The notes under the pieces: generated by a model
Told to the model about the DNA's origin: nothing
What the model saw: the letters and a program-made list of their open reading frames with translations, nothing else
The model's database searches: none
Translations under genes and position numbers: made by a program
Shown here: piece after piece, positions 26,826-35,822 of the stretch
Layout: every line of letters begins with the position of its first letter
Position numbering within the stretch: the stretch's first letter is position 1
DNA from: Desulfobacula toluolica Tol2
GTDB lineage: Bacteria; Desulfobacterota; Desulfobacteria; Desulfobacterales; Desulfobacteraceae
Direction: 5' to 3'
NCBI RefSeq assembly: GCF_000307105.1
Contig: NC_018645.1
Span: forward strand, 2,627,501 to 2,691,500
DNA: 64,000 nt

Positions 26826-26865
26826 CCTTGCTCTGATAAATTATCAGGGCTTTATATCCGTAAGG
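26826..26865 (+). promoter_or_regulatory. candidate S6:S18 autoregulatory leader of rpsF
   Basis: Stem 1 pairs CCTT (26826-26829) with AAGG (26862-26865), covering the ribosome site AAGGAG; stem 2 pairs GCTCTGAT (26830-26837) with ATCAGGGC (26843-26850). Between them on the 3' side lies a bulge with CCG (26858-26860), the hallmark of the S6:S18-binding leader described for rpsF operons. The fold is my own hand pairing. Confidence 0.5.
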
Positions 26866-26872
26866 AGAAAAA

Positions 26873-27325
26873 ATGAGGAAGTATGAAACTATTTTTATTT
26901 CTGACCCTGACCTTCAGGATCAAACCCGTAAGGAATTGTTTGATAAAATCAGAAATATTATTACCAAAGAAAATGGTATCCTTTTAAATTTTGATGAATG
27001 GGGCAACAAAAAGCTTGCCTATGAAATCAAGAAAAAATTACGTGGCCATTATGTTTGCATCACTTACGGCGGAACAGGCGATCTTGTAAAAGAGCTTGAG
27101 AGAAATATGCGGTTAAGCGATGCTGTATTAAAATTTATGACAATCCTTCTTTCTGATGATGTGACAAGAGAACAACTTGAAAAAGAGGTGCGCGAAGCAC
27201 AGGAAGCAGAAGAGCAATCCAAACAGGCAGAGACGGCAAAAGCGGAAACTGCAGAAGAAGCTGTGGAAGCGCCTGTAGAAGAAGAAGCTTCCAATGAAGA
27301 TGAAAAAGTTGAGGAAACCGAATAA
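26873..27325 (+). CDS. rpsF: 30S ribosomal protein S6
   Basis: A 150-residue protein with the S6 fold: MRKYETIFISDPDLQDQ, ENGILLNFDEWGNKKLAYEI, then HYVCITYGGTGDLVKELERN. Residues after about 105 form a long acidic Ala/Glu-rich tail (EEAVEAPVEEEASNEDE), as in other deltaproteobacteria. S6 pairs with S18 on the 16S platform. AAGGAG lies just upstream of ATG 26873. It is first in rpsF-rpsR-DUF2232-rplI-dnaB. Confidence 0.97.
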   Translation: MRKYETIFISDPDLQDQTRKELFDKIRNIITKENGILLNFDEWGNKKLAYEIKKKLRGHYVCITYGGTGDLVKELERNMRLSDAVLKFMTILLSDDVTREQLEKEVREAQEAEEQSKQAETAKAETAEEAVEAPVEEEASNEDEKVEETE

Positions 27326-27359
27326 AAAACGGAATAATTAAGAATGGAGGATAATAATA

Positions 27360-27623
27360 ATGTACGACCGTAAAAACAAAAGAGGCGGTGGTAAAAACAA
27401 ATTTTATCAACGTCGTAAAATATGCAGATTCTGTGTGGACAATGACCTTGAAATAGACTACAAAACTCCGAAAGCACTCAGGCAATTCATTACGGAACGC
27501 GGAAAAATAATCCCCAGAAGAATCACTGGAACCTGTGCCAAACACCAGCGTCAGCTTACCGTAGCTGTCAAGCAGGCTCGCCAGATAGCATTGCTGCCGT
27601 TTGTCGGCAGACCAATGTATTAA
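27360..27623 (+). CDS. rpsR: 30S ribosomal protein S18
   Basis: An 87-residue protein with the S18 core [40 protein letters not shown] and [20 protein letters not shown]. It binds S6 and 16S rRNA. The N-terminal extension is rich in Arg/Lys/Gly. GGAGG is present about 12 bases upstream of the ATG. It lies 34 nt after rpsF; no ssb gene intervenes. Confidence 0.97.
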   Translation: MYDRKNKRGGGKNKFYQRRKICRFCVDNDLEIDYKTPKALRQFITERGKIIPRRITGTCAKHQRQLTVAVKQARQIALLPFVGRPMY

Positions 27624-27647
27624 AATCGATTTTCAGGAGTACTACAG

Positions 27648-28598
27648 GTGACAGGCACTCTCATACAAATTTCAGCAATCAGGGATATTCTAACCGGTAT
27701 CCTCTTATGTATGCTGATCATTGCCATCATGCACATCATACCGTTGATCGGTATCTTTGCCTGGATGTTCCTTCCTTTGCCGGTTCTGTTTTACAGACTC
27801 AAGACAGGAAGAAACGGTGGCGGGATTATCATGATGGCCAGTTTGGCTGTGCTGATTGTATTTACCAGTAATGTTGCATTCAATACACTCTACTTTGGTT
27901 CATTATTGATGACAGGTTTTTTCCTTGGCGAATTCATAGAAAAGCACTTGAGTATTGAAAAAATAATACTATACACATGCCTTGCGGTTTTCGGGGCATG
28001 TGTGTCTGCCGTGCTTGTTTATTCTTCAACTCAAAGCCGGGGAATTGAACAATTAATTACAGATTATGTTTCCAGGTATCATGCCTTGTCATCCCAACTT
28101 TTTTCAGAATCTGCTCAGCTCTACCCGGACATGAAAGTTGACCGGCAAATGCTTGAACGAGCAAGTTCATTGTTTGTCAGTGCTTTTCCGGGAATCTTTA
28201 TCAATTCATACCTGACAATGGTATGGCTGAACATTTTATTGATAAAAAAACTATTGTTGAAAAAAGGGATCACAGTTCAAAGTATTGAAAATTTAAATCA
28301 ATGGAAAGCACCCGATTACCTGGTCTTTGGTGTAATTGGTTTATCTGTTGCAATATTTTTACCCTTGGGAGTGTTAAAACTGCTTGCGGTAAACTGCTTG
28401 ATCATTTTAATGTTTGTATATTTTTTCCAGGGAATTGCAGTGGTATCATTTTTTTTTCAAACAAAAAGAGCCCCTTTTGCATTAAGATTTTTTTTTTACG
28501 TCTTGATTACAATTCAACCTCTTTTTATGTTCCTTGTAATCGGATTCGGATTATTTGATACCTGGTTCAATTTTAGAAAACTTGATACGGTTGTGTGA
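27648..28598 (+). CDS. DUF2232 (YybS-like) membrane protein
   Basis: A 316-residue polytopic protein with about eight membrane segments. DUF2232/YybS proteins typically sit between rpsR and rplI, exactly as here; their function is unknown. Motifs include FAWMFLPLPVLFYRLKTGRN and a SAFPGIFINSYLTMVWLNIL segment. The start codon is GTG 27648 with CAGGAG eight bases upstream. Confidence 0.88.
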   Translation: MTGTLIQISAIRDILTGILLCMLIIAIMHIIPLIGIFAWMFLPLPVLFYRLKTGRNGGGIIMMASLAVLIVFTSNVAFNTLYFGSLLMTGFFLGEFIEKHLSIEKIILYTCLAVFGACVSAVLVYSSTQSRGIEQLITDYVSRYHALSSQLFSESAQLYPDMKVDRQMLERASSLFVSAFPGIFINSYLTMVWLNILLIKKLLLKKGITVQSIENLNQWKAPDYLVFGVIGLSVAIFLPLGVLKLLAVNCLIILMFVYFFQGIAVVSFFFQTKRAPFALRFFFYVLITIQPLFMFLVIGFGLFDTWFNFRKLDTVV

Positions 28599-28663
28599 TA
28601 AAAAATAAACTAAAAGTCAGCCGAATTAAAGAAAACAGAAGCTGAACTTTTTTGGAGGTTTAA

Positions 28664-29122
28664 ATGAGAGTTATATTAAAAGAAACCATTGACACGCTGG
28701 GCATCGCCGGGACAGAATGTGATGTGGCGGCCGGTTATGGCCGCAACTATCTGCTGCCCCAGAGCAAGGCCATCCTTGCGACCCCCCAGAACAGAAAAGT
28801 CATGGAACAGGCAAAAGCAAAGCTTGAGCTTCAAATTGCCAAAGAACGCAAACTTGCCGAGGAAATGGCTGATAAAATCAAAACCGTGGTATGTACAATT
28901 AAAGCCAAAGTACATGAAGATGTCCGCCTTTATGGGTCTGTTACAACCCATGATATCAAAGAAGCCCTGAACAAACAGGACATCACGCTGGAACGCCGTG
29001 CCATCCTTCTTGCCGAGCCCATAAAAGAGATCGGTGAATATAAAGTTCCCATACGTCTTTACAAGGATGTTGAGCCTGAAATTACGGTAAATGTCATTGA
29101 AGAAGAAAAAGAAGAAAAATAA
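28664..29122 (+). CDS. rplI: 50S ribosomal protein L9
   Basis: A 152-residue protein with the L9 N-domain (MRVILKETIDTLGIAGTECD, then GYGRNYLLPQSKAI), the long connecting helix and the C-domain (LYGSVTTHDIKEAL, EIGEYKVPIRLYKDVEPE). L9 binds 23S rRNA domain V near the L1 stalk and affects frame maintenance. TGGAGGT lies eight bases upstream. It is followed by a strong hairpin and dnaB. Confidence 0.97.
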   Translation: MRVILKETIDTLGIAGTECDVAAGYGRNYLLPQSKAILATPQNRKVMEQAKAKLELQIAKERKLAEEMADKIKTVVCTIKAKVHEDVRLYGSVTTHDIKEALNKQDITLERRAILLAEPIKEIGEYKVPIRLYKDVEPEITVNVIEEEKEEK

Positions 29123-29141
29123 GAAGAATAAGGTTCAAAAC

Positions 29142-29182
29142 GCATCCGGGAAGATTTATAAATTTTCCCGGATGCATATTTT
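29142..29182 (+). terminator. strong hairpin between rplI and dnaB
   Basis: GCATCCGGGAA (29142-29152) pairs perfectly with TTCCCGGATGC (29165-29175), loop 12 nt, then ATATTTT. The stem ends 20 bases before the dnaB GTG, so it may partly end transcription of the ribosomal genes and set a lower dnaB level. Confidence 0.55.
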
Positions 29183-29195
29183 GAAATCATAAATT

Positions 29196-30575
29196 GTGCC
29201 CATAAAAAATAAAATAGCCACAGACCCGCTTCTCAGCAGAACACCTCCCCATGACCTTGATGCGGAAGAATCCATATTAAGCGCCATATTTATCAATAAC
29301 AACAGTCTTCATGATATTATTGATATTCTATCTCCGGAGGACTTTTACAAAGGCGCCCATAAAAAAATATTCAAGGTAATTATCGAGCTTGCCCTCAGGG
29401 AAGAACCTGCAGACCTTGTTACAGTTGCCAATCGGCTCAAGGAAAAAGATGAACTTGAAAGTATTGGTGGTGCCGCCTATCTTGCAGCCATTTCCGATGC
29501 AGCCCCAATTGCTGTAAATGCCGTCCATTATGCCAAAATCATTCATGGCAAGGCGTCTTTAAGACAAATGATCACGGCTGCTTCAGATATTATTGAAAGA
29601 TGTCTGAAAGACAAAGGTGATGTGGAAGAAATTATTGATTTTGCTGAAAGCTCGATCTTTAATATAGCAGAAAAAAAATCAAAAAGTTCATTTCAAAGCC
29701 TGGGAGAGCTGATAAGTTTAAATATTGACAAACTTGAAGAGCAGCAGGGAAAAGACGGCGGATTATCAGGACTTTCCACAGGATATACAAAATTAAACAA
29801 TATCACATCAGGACTGCAAAAATCCGATCTGATTATTCTGGCGGCAAGGCCCAGCATGGGAAAAACCGCTTTTGCCTTGAACATGGCCAGGAATGTTGCC
29901 GTTGAAGAACGCAAACCCGTTGCTGTTTTTTCTCTTGAAATGTCCAATGAGCAACTTTCCATGAGACTTTTGACATCCGAGGCCCGCATAGATTCAAACA
30001 GGCTTCGAACCGGTTTTATCAACCAGGAAGACTGGCAAAACGCAACAGATGCGGCAGGCGTTTTAAATGACTTGCCAATTTTCATAGATGATACGCCCAA
30101 CATTACTGCAATGGAAATACGGGCAAAGGCAAGAAAGCTGTATCAAAAGCACAATGAAATCGGGCTGATTATTATAGATTACCTCCAGCTGATGAGGCCC
30201 CCGTTTAAAACAGATCGAAGAGACCTGGAAATTGCAGAAATTTCAAGATCTTTAAAAGCTCTTGCCAAAGAACTTGAGGTGCCTATCATTGCTTTGTCCC
30301 AGCTGAACCGTATGCTTGAACAACGCGCGGACAAACGTCCCATGCTGTCTGATCTTCGCGAGTCAGGCGCCCTTGAACAGGATGCGGATATTGTGGCTTT
30401 CATTTACAGAGATGAGGTCTATAATAAGGAAGCAGACAATCCTAAAAAAGGTACTGCGGAAATCATTGTTGCCAAAAACAGGAACGGTGCTACAGGCACA
30501 GCGTTCATGCATTTTATGGGTCAATACACCCGTTTTGAAGAACTTGCACCGGATTCATATCAGGAATTTCAATGA
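29196..30575 (+). CDS. dnaB: replicative DNA helicase DnaB
   Basis: A 459-residue hexameric helicase. The N-terminal primase-interacting domain (TPPHDLDAEESILSAIFINN) is followed by the RecA-like ATPase: Walker A ARPSMGKTAFALNMA (about 216-230), VFSLEMSNEQLSMRLL, Walker B LIIIDYLQLM, and DLRESGALEQDADIVAFIYR. The start codon is GTG 29196 and no clear ribosome site precedes it, suggesting modest translation. hflX overlaps its stop by four bases. Confidence 0.96.
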   Translation: MPIKNKIATDPLLSRTPPHDLDAEESILSAIFINNNSLHDIIDILSPEDFYKGAHKKIFKVIIELALREEPADLVTVANRLKEKDELESIGGAAYLAAISDAAPIAVNAVHYAKIIHGKASLRQMITAASDIIERCLKDKGDVEEIIDFAESSIFNIAEKKSKSSFQSLGELISLNIDKLEEQQGKDGGLSGLSTGYTKLNNITSGLQKSDLIILAARPSMGKTAFALNMARNVAVEERKPVAVFSLEMSNEQLSMRLLTSEARIDSNRLRTGFINQEDWQNATDAAGVLNDLPIFIDDTPNITAMEIRAKARKLYQKHNEIGLIIIDYLQLMRPPFKTDRRDLEIAEISRSLKALAKELEVPIIALSQLNRMLEQRADKRPMLSDLRESGALEQDADIVAFIYRDEVYNKEADNPKKGTAEIIVAKNRNGATGTAFMHFMGQYTRFEELAPDSYQEFQ

Positions 30576-32194
30576 AGAAAAAACTGCACGGTAACACTTC
30601 AGGTCTGAGAAATACTCAGATCAAAAAAATAGAAACTCTTTATAACTACAGTACACCGCCCGAGTATCTTGCAGATCCTGAACTTGCACAATTTCTGGTT
30701 GATCTGTCCCATGATATCCGGCGTCAGATAGGTCTGCTCATCGACCGGAACGGAAAAATCATTTATGTCATTGTCGGGGAACCCCACAGAGTCGTCATCC
30801 CGATAACCTCCGGATATATGGCCATTCCCGGCAAGCTCAAGGGGCTTCGCCTGATCCACACCCATTTAAAAGACGAACCCCTGACCCGTGATGATTTAAC
30901 AGACCTTGCTCTCTTGCGCCTGGACTATATCACGGCCATTTGCATCACACAAAACGGGAAACCCGGATCTGTGTATTCAGGACACATTCTCCCGGATGAG
31001 GACTCAGATCCTTACCAGGTTCTTGAACCCGCCACCATCAAAGACCTGAATAATGATTGCCTGGCTCAAATTATTGCGCTTGAATCGGAATTAACCAGGA
31101 AAAATTCTTTATACAGACCTGAAACAGGCCGGGAAAATGCATTTTTAATCAACGCAACCACTTTGGATACAAAAGAAGCCTATGCCTCTATTGAAGAACT
31201 CAAAGAGCTGTGCAAAACAAGTCATATAAATGTAATCGGCACAGCCGTTCAAAGAAGAAAAGCAATTGATCCAAAATTCGTGGTGGGCAAGGGAAAGCTC
31301 TCCAGCCTTATTATCAAGGCGATTCAAAACTATGCCACCCTGCTGGTGTTTGACCGGGAATTGTCAGCATCCCAGATTCGGTCTATTACTGATTTTGTTG
31401 AAATGAAAGTCATTGACCGCACTCAGCTGATCCTTGATATTTTTGCCAAACAGGCAAAATCAAGAGAAGGCAAGTTTCAGGTGGAACTGGCCCAGATGGA
31501 ATATCTTCTGCCAAGGCTGATTAGCAAGAATACTGCCATGTCAAGGTTGACCGGTGGAATTGGCGGCAGGGGGCCGGGTGAAACAAAACTTGAACTCAAC
31601 CGGCGGCGGGTCAGAGAAAAAATCAACCAGCTGAAAAAAGAGATCGCTAAAATCCGCAAACAGCGGCAGCAGCAAAAATCTCGGCGTAAAAGAAAAGAAC
31701 TGCCCATTATTTCAATTGTAGGGTATACAAATGCCGGTAAGTCCACTTTACTGAACACATTGACACAAAGCAGGATTACGGCTGCCAACCGCCTTTTTGC
31801 CACACTTGATCCATCCAGCAGACGTCTGCGGTTTCCCAGAGATACGGAAGTCATTATCACCGATACGGTCGGTTTTATCCAGGATCTTCCCAAAGAGCTT
31901 ATGGAAGCATTCCATGCCACTTTGGATGAACTGTCGGATGCCGATATTATCCTTCATGTAATAGATATCAGCAATCCGCGTTACCGGCAGCAAAAAGAAT
32001 CAGTTGAAAAAATTCTTAAAAATTTAAAGTTGGAACACATTCCAACCCTTTATATTTTTAACAAAACAGATAAAATAAGTCTTGATGACTTTGATGATCA
32101 ATGGTTGCTGAACCAGGGTTTTCCTGTTTGTGCAACTCAAAAGCAATCTTTAAAACTGTTGGTGGAAAAATTAGAATCAATGGTTAAAACCTAA
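30572..32194 (+). CDS. hflX: ribosome-splitting GTPase HflX (long form)
   Basis: A 540-residue GTPase, longer than E. coli HflX (426) because of an N-terminal domain of about 170 residues (GLLIDRNGKIIYVIVGEPHR, GLRLIHTHLKDEPLTRDDLT) seen in many non-enteric HflX proteins. The core has VGKGKLSSL, TGGIGGRGPGETKLELNRRR, G1 GYTNAGKSTLLN, G3 DTVGFIQDLP and G4 NKTD. HflX rescues stalled ribosomes under stress. ATGA overlap with dnaB shows coupling. Confidence 0.95.
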   Translation: MKKKLHGNTSGLRNTQIKKIETLYNYSTPPEYLADPELAQFLVDLSHDIRRQIGLLIDRNGKIIYVIVGEPHRVVIPITSGYMAIPGKLKGLRLIHTHLKDEPLTRDDLTDLALLRLDYITAICITQNGKPGSVYSGHILPDEDSDPYQVLEPATIKDLNNDCLAQIIALESELTRKNSLYRPETGRENAFLINATTLDTKEAYASIEELKELCKTSHINVIGTAVQRRKAIDPKFVVGKGKLSSLIIKAIQNYATLLVFDRELSASQIRSITDFVEMKVIDRTQLILDIFAKQAKSREGKFQVELAQMEYLLPRLISKNTAMSRLTGGIGGRGPGETKLELNRRRVREKINQLKKEIAKIRKQRQQQKSRRKRKELPIISIVGYTNAGKSTLLNTLTQSRITAANRLFATLDPSSRRLRFPRDTEVIITDTVGFIQDLPKELMEAFHATLDELSDADIILHVIDISNPRYRQQKESVEKILKNLKLEHIPTLYIFNKTDKISLDDFDDQWLLNQGFPVCATQKQSLKLLVEKLESMVKT

Positions 32195-32258
32195 AAAGTT
32201 ATGGGTTGACCTATAAATTGTTTTACACTAAATAAGAATATAATAACTTATATATGGA

Positions 32259-32486
32259 ATGACTATGGAAATAAAATCGATGAACCAAAGCATAACTAAT
32301 GATACGCCCAGGAAGGACTCTGTCGATACACCGGATTGTTTTGGAGAATTTAATAAAAAGAATAAACTTTGCTCAACATACTGCTCAATATCGATAAAAT
32401 GCTGTGTTCTGCATAGTAAAAGTCCCAAAATTGATGTTTTGGAAAAAATATTAATCCAAAACCATTATGCAATAAAGCCACATTGA
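32259..32486 (+). CDS. small cysteine-rich hypothetical protein
   Basis: A 75-residue protein with five Cys clustered in the middle (DCFGEFNKKNKLCSTYCSIS, then IKCCVLHSKS) and a helical tail (KIDVLEKILIQNHY). The pattern C-x11-C-x3-C could bind metal or an Fe-S cluster. A TATAAT box lies at 32239-32244 but no good -35 goes with it. ATG 32265 is an alternative start. I do not know the family; it may be a real lineage-specific gene. Confidence 0.5.
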   Translation: MTMEIKSMNQSITNDTPRKDSVDTPDCFGEFNKKNKLCSTYCSISIKCCVLHSKSPKIDVLEKILIQNHYAIKPH

Positions 32487-32538
32487 TTTTGAATATTGGG
32501 GTGTTGGAAATGGATTTTTGGTGCTGAGTGCAAGAACT

Positions 32539-33918
32539 TTAGCAAAAAATCTTGCCGGGGTTTAATATATTCTGAGGATCAAATACTTTTTTAATCCCTT
32601 TCATCAGTTCAATTTGTGTTGTACCTATTTCCATGGGCAGGTATTTAATTTTGGTTATACCGACACCATGTTCTCCGGTAATGGTGCCCCCCAGATTCAA
32701 AGTCGCTTCAAAAAGTTCATCAACTGCTTTTTGGGCTCTTTTTGACTCATCTTTATCTGCTTTATGATACATGATATTACAATGAATATTTCCATCCCCT
32801 GCATGACCGAAACTGACCACTTTTAAACCGAACTTTTTTTGTAAATCCTGAGTCACCTGAACCATTTCAGGAATTTTATCAATGGGAACAACAATATCTT
32901 CATTGATCTTGTTGGTTGCAATTTTATACAGCACCGGTGACAATGCTTTTCTGGCGTCCCAAAGTTTTTGCGCCTCTGTTTGATCTTTTGCGACCATCAC
33001 CTCCATAGCACCATAGGATAAACATAATTCTTTAATCTTTTTGGCATCTTTTTCAACATCCGCCATATCTCCATCCAGTTCTATGATCAACAGAGCTTTA
33101 ATCCCTCTGGGCAACTCAAAACTGAGGGACTCTTGTACAAGATGCAGACAGGCTTCATCCAGATATTCAACACATCTTGGGACTACGGCTTCTCTCATAA
33201 TATTGGATACGGTTTTCGCAGCCATTTGCATGCTGTCAAAAAACACAGCCATTGTTTTAACGGCATCCGGCTTGGGCAACAGCTTTAAGGTAATTTCAGT
33301 GACCACAGCCAATGTTCCTTCAGATCCTACAATCAATCGGGTCAGATCGTATCCGGCCACCCCTTTTGCAGTGGATACGCCGGTTTGAATCACCTCACCG
33401 GAAGGCAATACCGCCCTCAACCCCAGGACATAATCCCGTGTCACTCCGTATTTTACGGCCTTTGGCCCACCTGCACATTCACCGATATTCCCTCCAATTG
33501 TACACACGGATGAACTTGACGGATCAGGAGGATAAAACAGACCTTTTTGCTCTGCGATTTTGTGGATATCCGCGACAATCACACCTGGTTGAACCCTCAC
33601 GATAAGATTGTTTTCATCAACATCAAAAATCTTATTCATACGGGTTGTTACCAGCACCAGTCCGCCTTTAACCGGCACTGCCCCTCCGGTCATCCCGGAA
33701 CCCGTGCCACGGGGAACCACAATCAATCTTTCTTTTGATGCAAATTTTAAAATCCGGGAAACTTCTTTCTCAGACCCTGGAAAGATAACAGCATCAGGCA
33801 GAAAACATGTCCCTGTGGAATCATATGCGTAACACAACAGGTCTTCTTTTTCTCTGGTGCAATTTTGTTTTCCTGATATCTTTTGAAGCTGTCTGTAAAG
33901 AGTACCGGAAAGTCCCAT
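32539..33918 (-). CDS. FAD-linked oxidase, glycolate oxidase GlcD / D-lactate dehydrogenase type
   Basis: A 459-residue flavoprotein with an FAD_binding_4 domain (about 40-180; VVPRGTGSGMTGGAVPVKGG, DPSSSSVCTIGGNIGECAGG) and the FAD-oxidase_C domain (about 215-455; SFGHAGDGNIHCNIMYHKAD, GEHGVGITKIKYL). It oxidises a 2-hydroxy acid such as glycolate or D-lactate. No glcE or Fe-S glcF partner is adjacent, so the electron acceptor is unclear. It starts directly after the dnaA stop. Confidence 0.9.
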   Translation of the reverse strand: MGLSGTLYRQLQKISGKQNCTREKEDLLCYAYDSTGTCFLPDAVIFPGSEKEVSRILKFASKERLIVVPRGTGSGMTGGAVPVKGGLVLVTTRMNKIFDVDENNLIVRVQPGVIVADIHKIAEQKGLFYPPDPSSSSVCTIGGNIGECAGGPKAVKYGVTRDYVLGLRAVLPSGEVIQTGVSTAKGVAGYDLTRLIVGSEGTLAVVTEITLKLLPKPDAVKTMAVFFDSMQMAAKTVSNIMREAVVPRCVEYLDEACLHLVQESLSFELPRGIKALLIIELDGDMADVEKDAKKIKELCLSYGAMEVMVAKDQTEAQKLWDARKALSPVLYKIATNKINEDIVVPIDKIPEMVQVTQDLQKKFGLKVVSFGHAGDGNIHCNIMYHKADKDESKRAQKAVDELFEATLNLGGTITGEHGVGITKIKYLPMEIGTTQIELMKGIKKVFDPQNILNPGKIFC

Positions 33919-35310
33919 TTAGAGTTTTCCTGCTTCGATTTTCTTGGAAAGATAGTTCATTTGCTCAAACAGAACCCCTTTTTGCTTTAACTCTTTTTCA
34001 ACTGCATTGATGGAATATATGGCAGTCGCATGATACCGGTTAAAACTTGTGCCGATTTTTTTTATTGGTTGGTCTGTATATTTTTTGGAAAGAAAAATTG
34101 CCATTTGCCGTGGTTTTACAATTCTTTTTTTCCTGGAAGGCGATACGATATCTTCTTCTGAAAGCGAAAATTCTTTGCAAACCAGCTTTTTAATGGATTC
34201 AATCGAAATTCTTTTCTTTACATTGGTAATATTGGCCAACACGCTTTTTGCAAGCTCAATATCAATATTATATCCCATCAGCTGACCTTTTGCCGCCACA
34301 CCAAACAGACCGCTTTCCAACTGCCGGACATCGTCACTTAATTCCTGGGCAATATACTCGGTCACATGATTGGGAATTTTACACCCGAAACTTTTTGATT
34401 TCTTTTTTAATATTCTGACTCGTGTTGAATAATCAGGTTTTCCAATTTCCGTAACAAGCCCAAGAGTTAATCTGGATCTTAGCTGATCATTGAGTTTTGG
34501 GATCTCATCTGGAAGCTCACACCCTGAAAATATAATTTTTTTATCCGCTTCAAGAAGATAATCCAATGTAACGGCAAGTTCACTTTGTGTTGCATCCTTG
34601 CCTGATAAAAAATGAACATCTTCTAAAATCAACACATCACATTTTCTTCTGAATTTCTCTTTAAACTGTTCTATAGTCTTATTTTTCAAAGAAAAAATCA
34701 TCTCATTGGTAAAATCTTCCGCTGTTACATAATAGACTCTTTTTGACTGGCTGTTCTTAATAATATGATATCCGACAGCCTGGGACAAATGACTTTTTCC
34801 AAGACCTGTTTTTGATAAAAGATAAAGAATGCTTGATCCGTTGATGTTTCCCTGGGCAAGGGACAAAGATGCGGAATAGGCAAAATTTGAATTATCCCCT
34901 ACAACAAAATCATCAAATGTAAATCCTTTTTTAAACATCCGTCCATTGTTAAATTTTAACTGTAGTCCTGGAAGCTCCAATTGTTTTGACCGGTTAGCCA
35001 CCAGAGGAATGGCTGAAACAGTGTCTGAAGTTTTATTATTTTTCCCTGAACCTGTTTCTTTTTTGGAAGACACCTTAAAATCAATACGTATATCATCCAC
35101 CCCTAATTTTGAAAATTCTTCTTTAAAAGTTAAAAGATAATTGTCTTTTAACCGTTTGATAAAATAGTCGTTAGGGCTGGACAATTCAAGATGATCCTGA
35201 TCAAAATCCAGAAGTTCAACCGGGTCTATCCACATCCTATAACTATGATCAGGTAATGTTTTTTTAATACGGCCTTTTACTTCTGTCCAGCATGATTCTA
35301 TATTTTTCAA
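33919..35310 (-). CDS. dnaA: DnaA-family replication initiator, divergent
   Basis: A 463-residue protein with all four DnaA domains: domain I (about 1-70), linker (75-125), AAA+ domain III (130-340; Walker A SKTGLGKSHLSQA, Walker B CDVLILEDVHFLSG, box VII LRSRL, sensor 2 DVRQLES) and helix-turn-helix domain IV (350-463; KPRQMAIFLSKKYTD). Several signature positions differ: Walker B has ED rather than DD, and the recognition motif RDHTTV reads RYHATA, changing two base-contacting residues. The start is TTG 35310. No dnaN or gyrB is adjacent, so it may be a second DnaA rather than the main initiator. Confidence 0.85.
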   Translation of the reverse strand: MKNIESCWTEVKGRIKKTLPDHSYRMWIDPVELLDFDQDHLELSSPNDYFIKRLKDNYLLTFKEEFSKLGVDDIRIDFKVSSKKETGSGKNNKTSDTVSAIPLVANRSKQLELPGLQLKFNNGRMFKKGFTFDDFVVGDNSNFAYSASLSLAQGNINGSSILYLLSKTGLGKSHLSQAVGYHIIKNSQSKRVYYVTAEDFTNEMIFSLKNKTIEQFKEKFRRKCDVLILEDVHFLSGKDATQSELAVTLDYLLEADKKIIFSGCELPDEIPKLNDQLRSRLTLGLVTEIGKPDYSTRVRILKKKSKSFGCKIPNHVTEYIAQELSDDVRQLESGLFGVAAKGQLMGYNIDIELAKSVLANITNVKKRISIESIKKLVCKEFSLSEEDIVSPSRKKRIVKPRQMAIFLSKKYTDQPIKKIGTSFNRYHATAIYSINAVEKELKQKGVLFEQMNYLSKKIEAGKL

Positions 35311-35718
35311 AAAAAAGCCCTTTCTTCCAAATTGAAATACCGAATTTATACGGTAAATTTAATAATTAATGATGAATAAAATTGATGTTCGAAAAAGTAT
35401 GAGGGTTTTTTTATTGAAATATCGAGTATTGGTCAAATCGAATCAACAGCATTAAATAAATATTAGATTTTAATTTGGCATCATTTTTCAACTATCTTAT
35501 TTTATTTGATTTTTTTTCGTGAAACAAGATTTTCCCCTAACATTACAATTGGTTCGACAACCTGCTATATTTCCAAGAGATCTCTATGTGTCAAGGCAAA
35601 GTTTTAATTATTTGAAAAAAAATTTTCCTCTTATTTACTCTTGTTTTCTATTATTTCCTCCAAATTAAATTAAAATTTCTTTTTTTTTTCAATTCTTAAT
35701 TTAATAAGGGTTTCACAA

Positions 35719-35754
35719 TTTTGAACATAGTTTTGAACATAGTTTTGAACACAA
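35719..35754. repeat. 12-bp tandem iteron-like repeat (three units)
   Basis: TTTTGAACATAG at 35719-35730 and 35731-35742, then a variant TTTTGAACACAA at 35743-35754. The 12-bp period, near-helical spacing and AT-rich setting upstream of dnaA resemble iterons or operator repeats. Confidence 0.8.
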
Positions 35755-35822
35755 TTTATATTTACACTTTTATTTTCCAATAGTATATTGCACTTTGTTT
35801 TACAAAAATTTTCCTTAAATAA

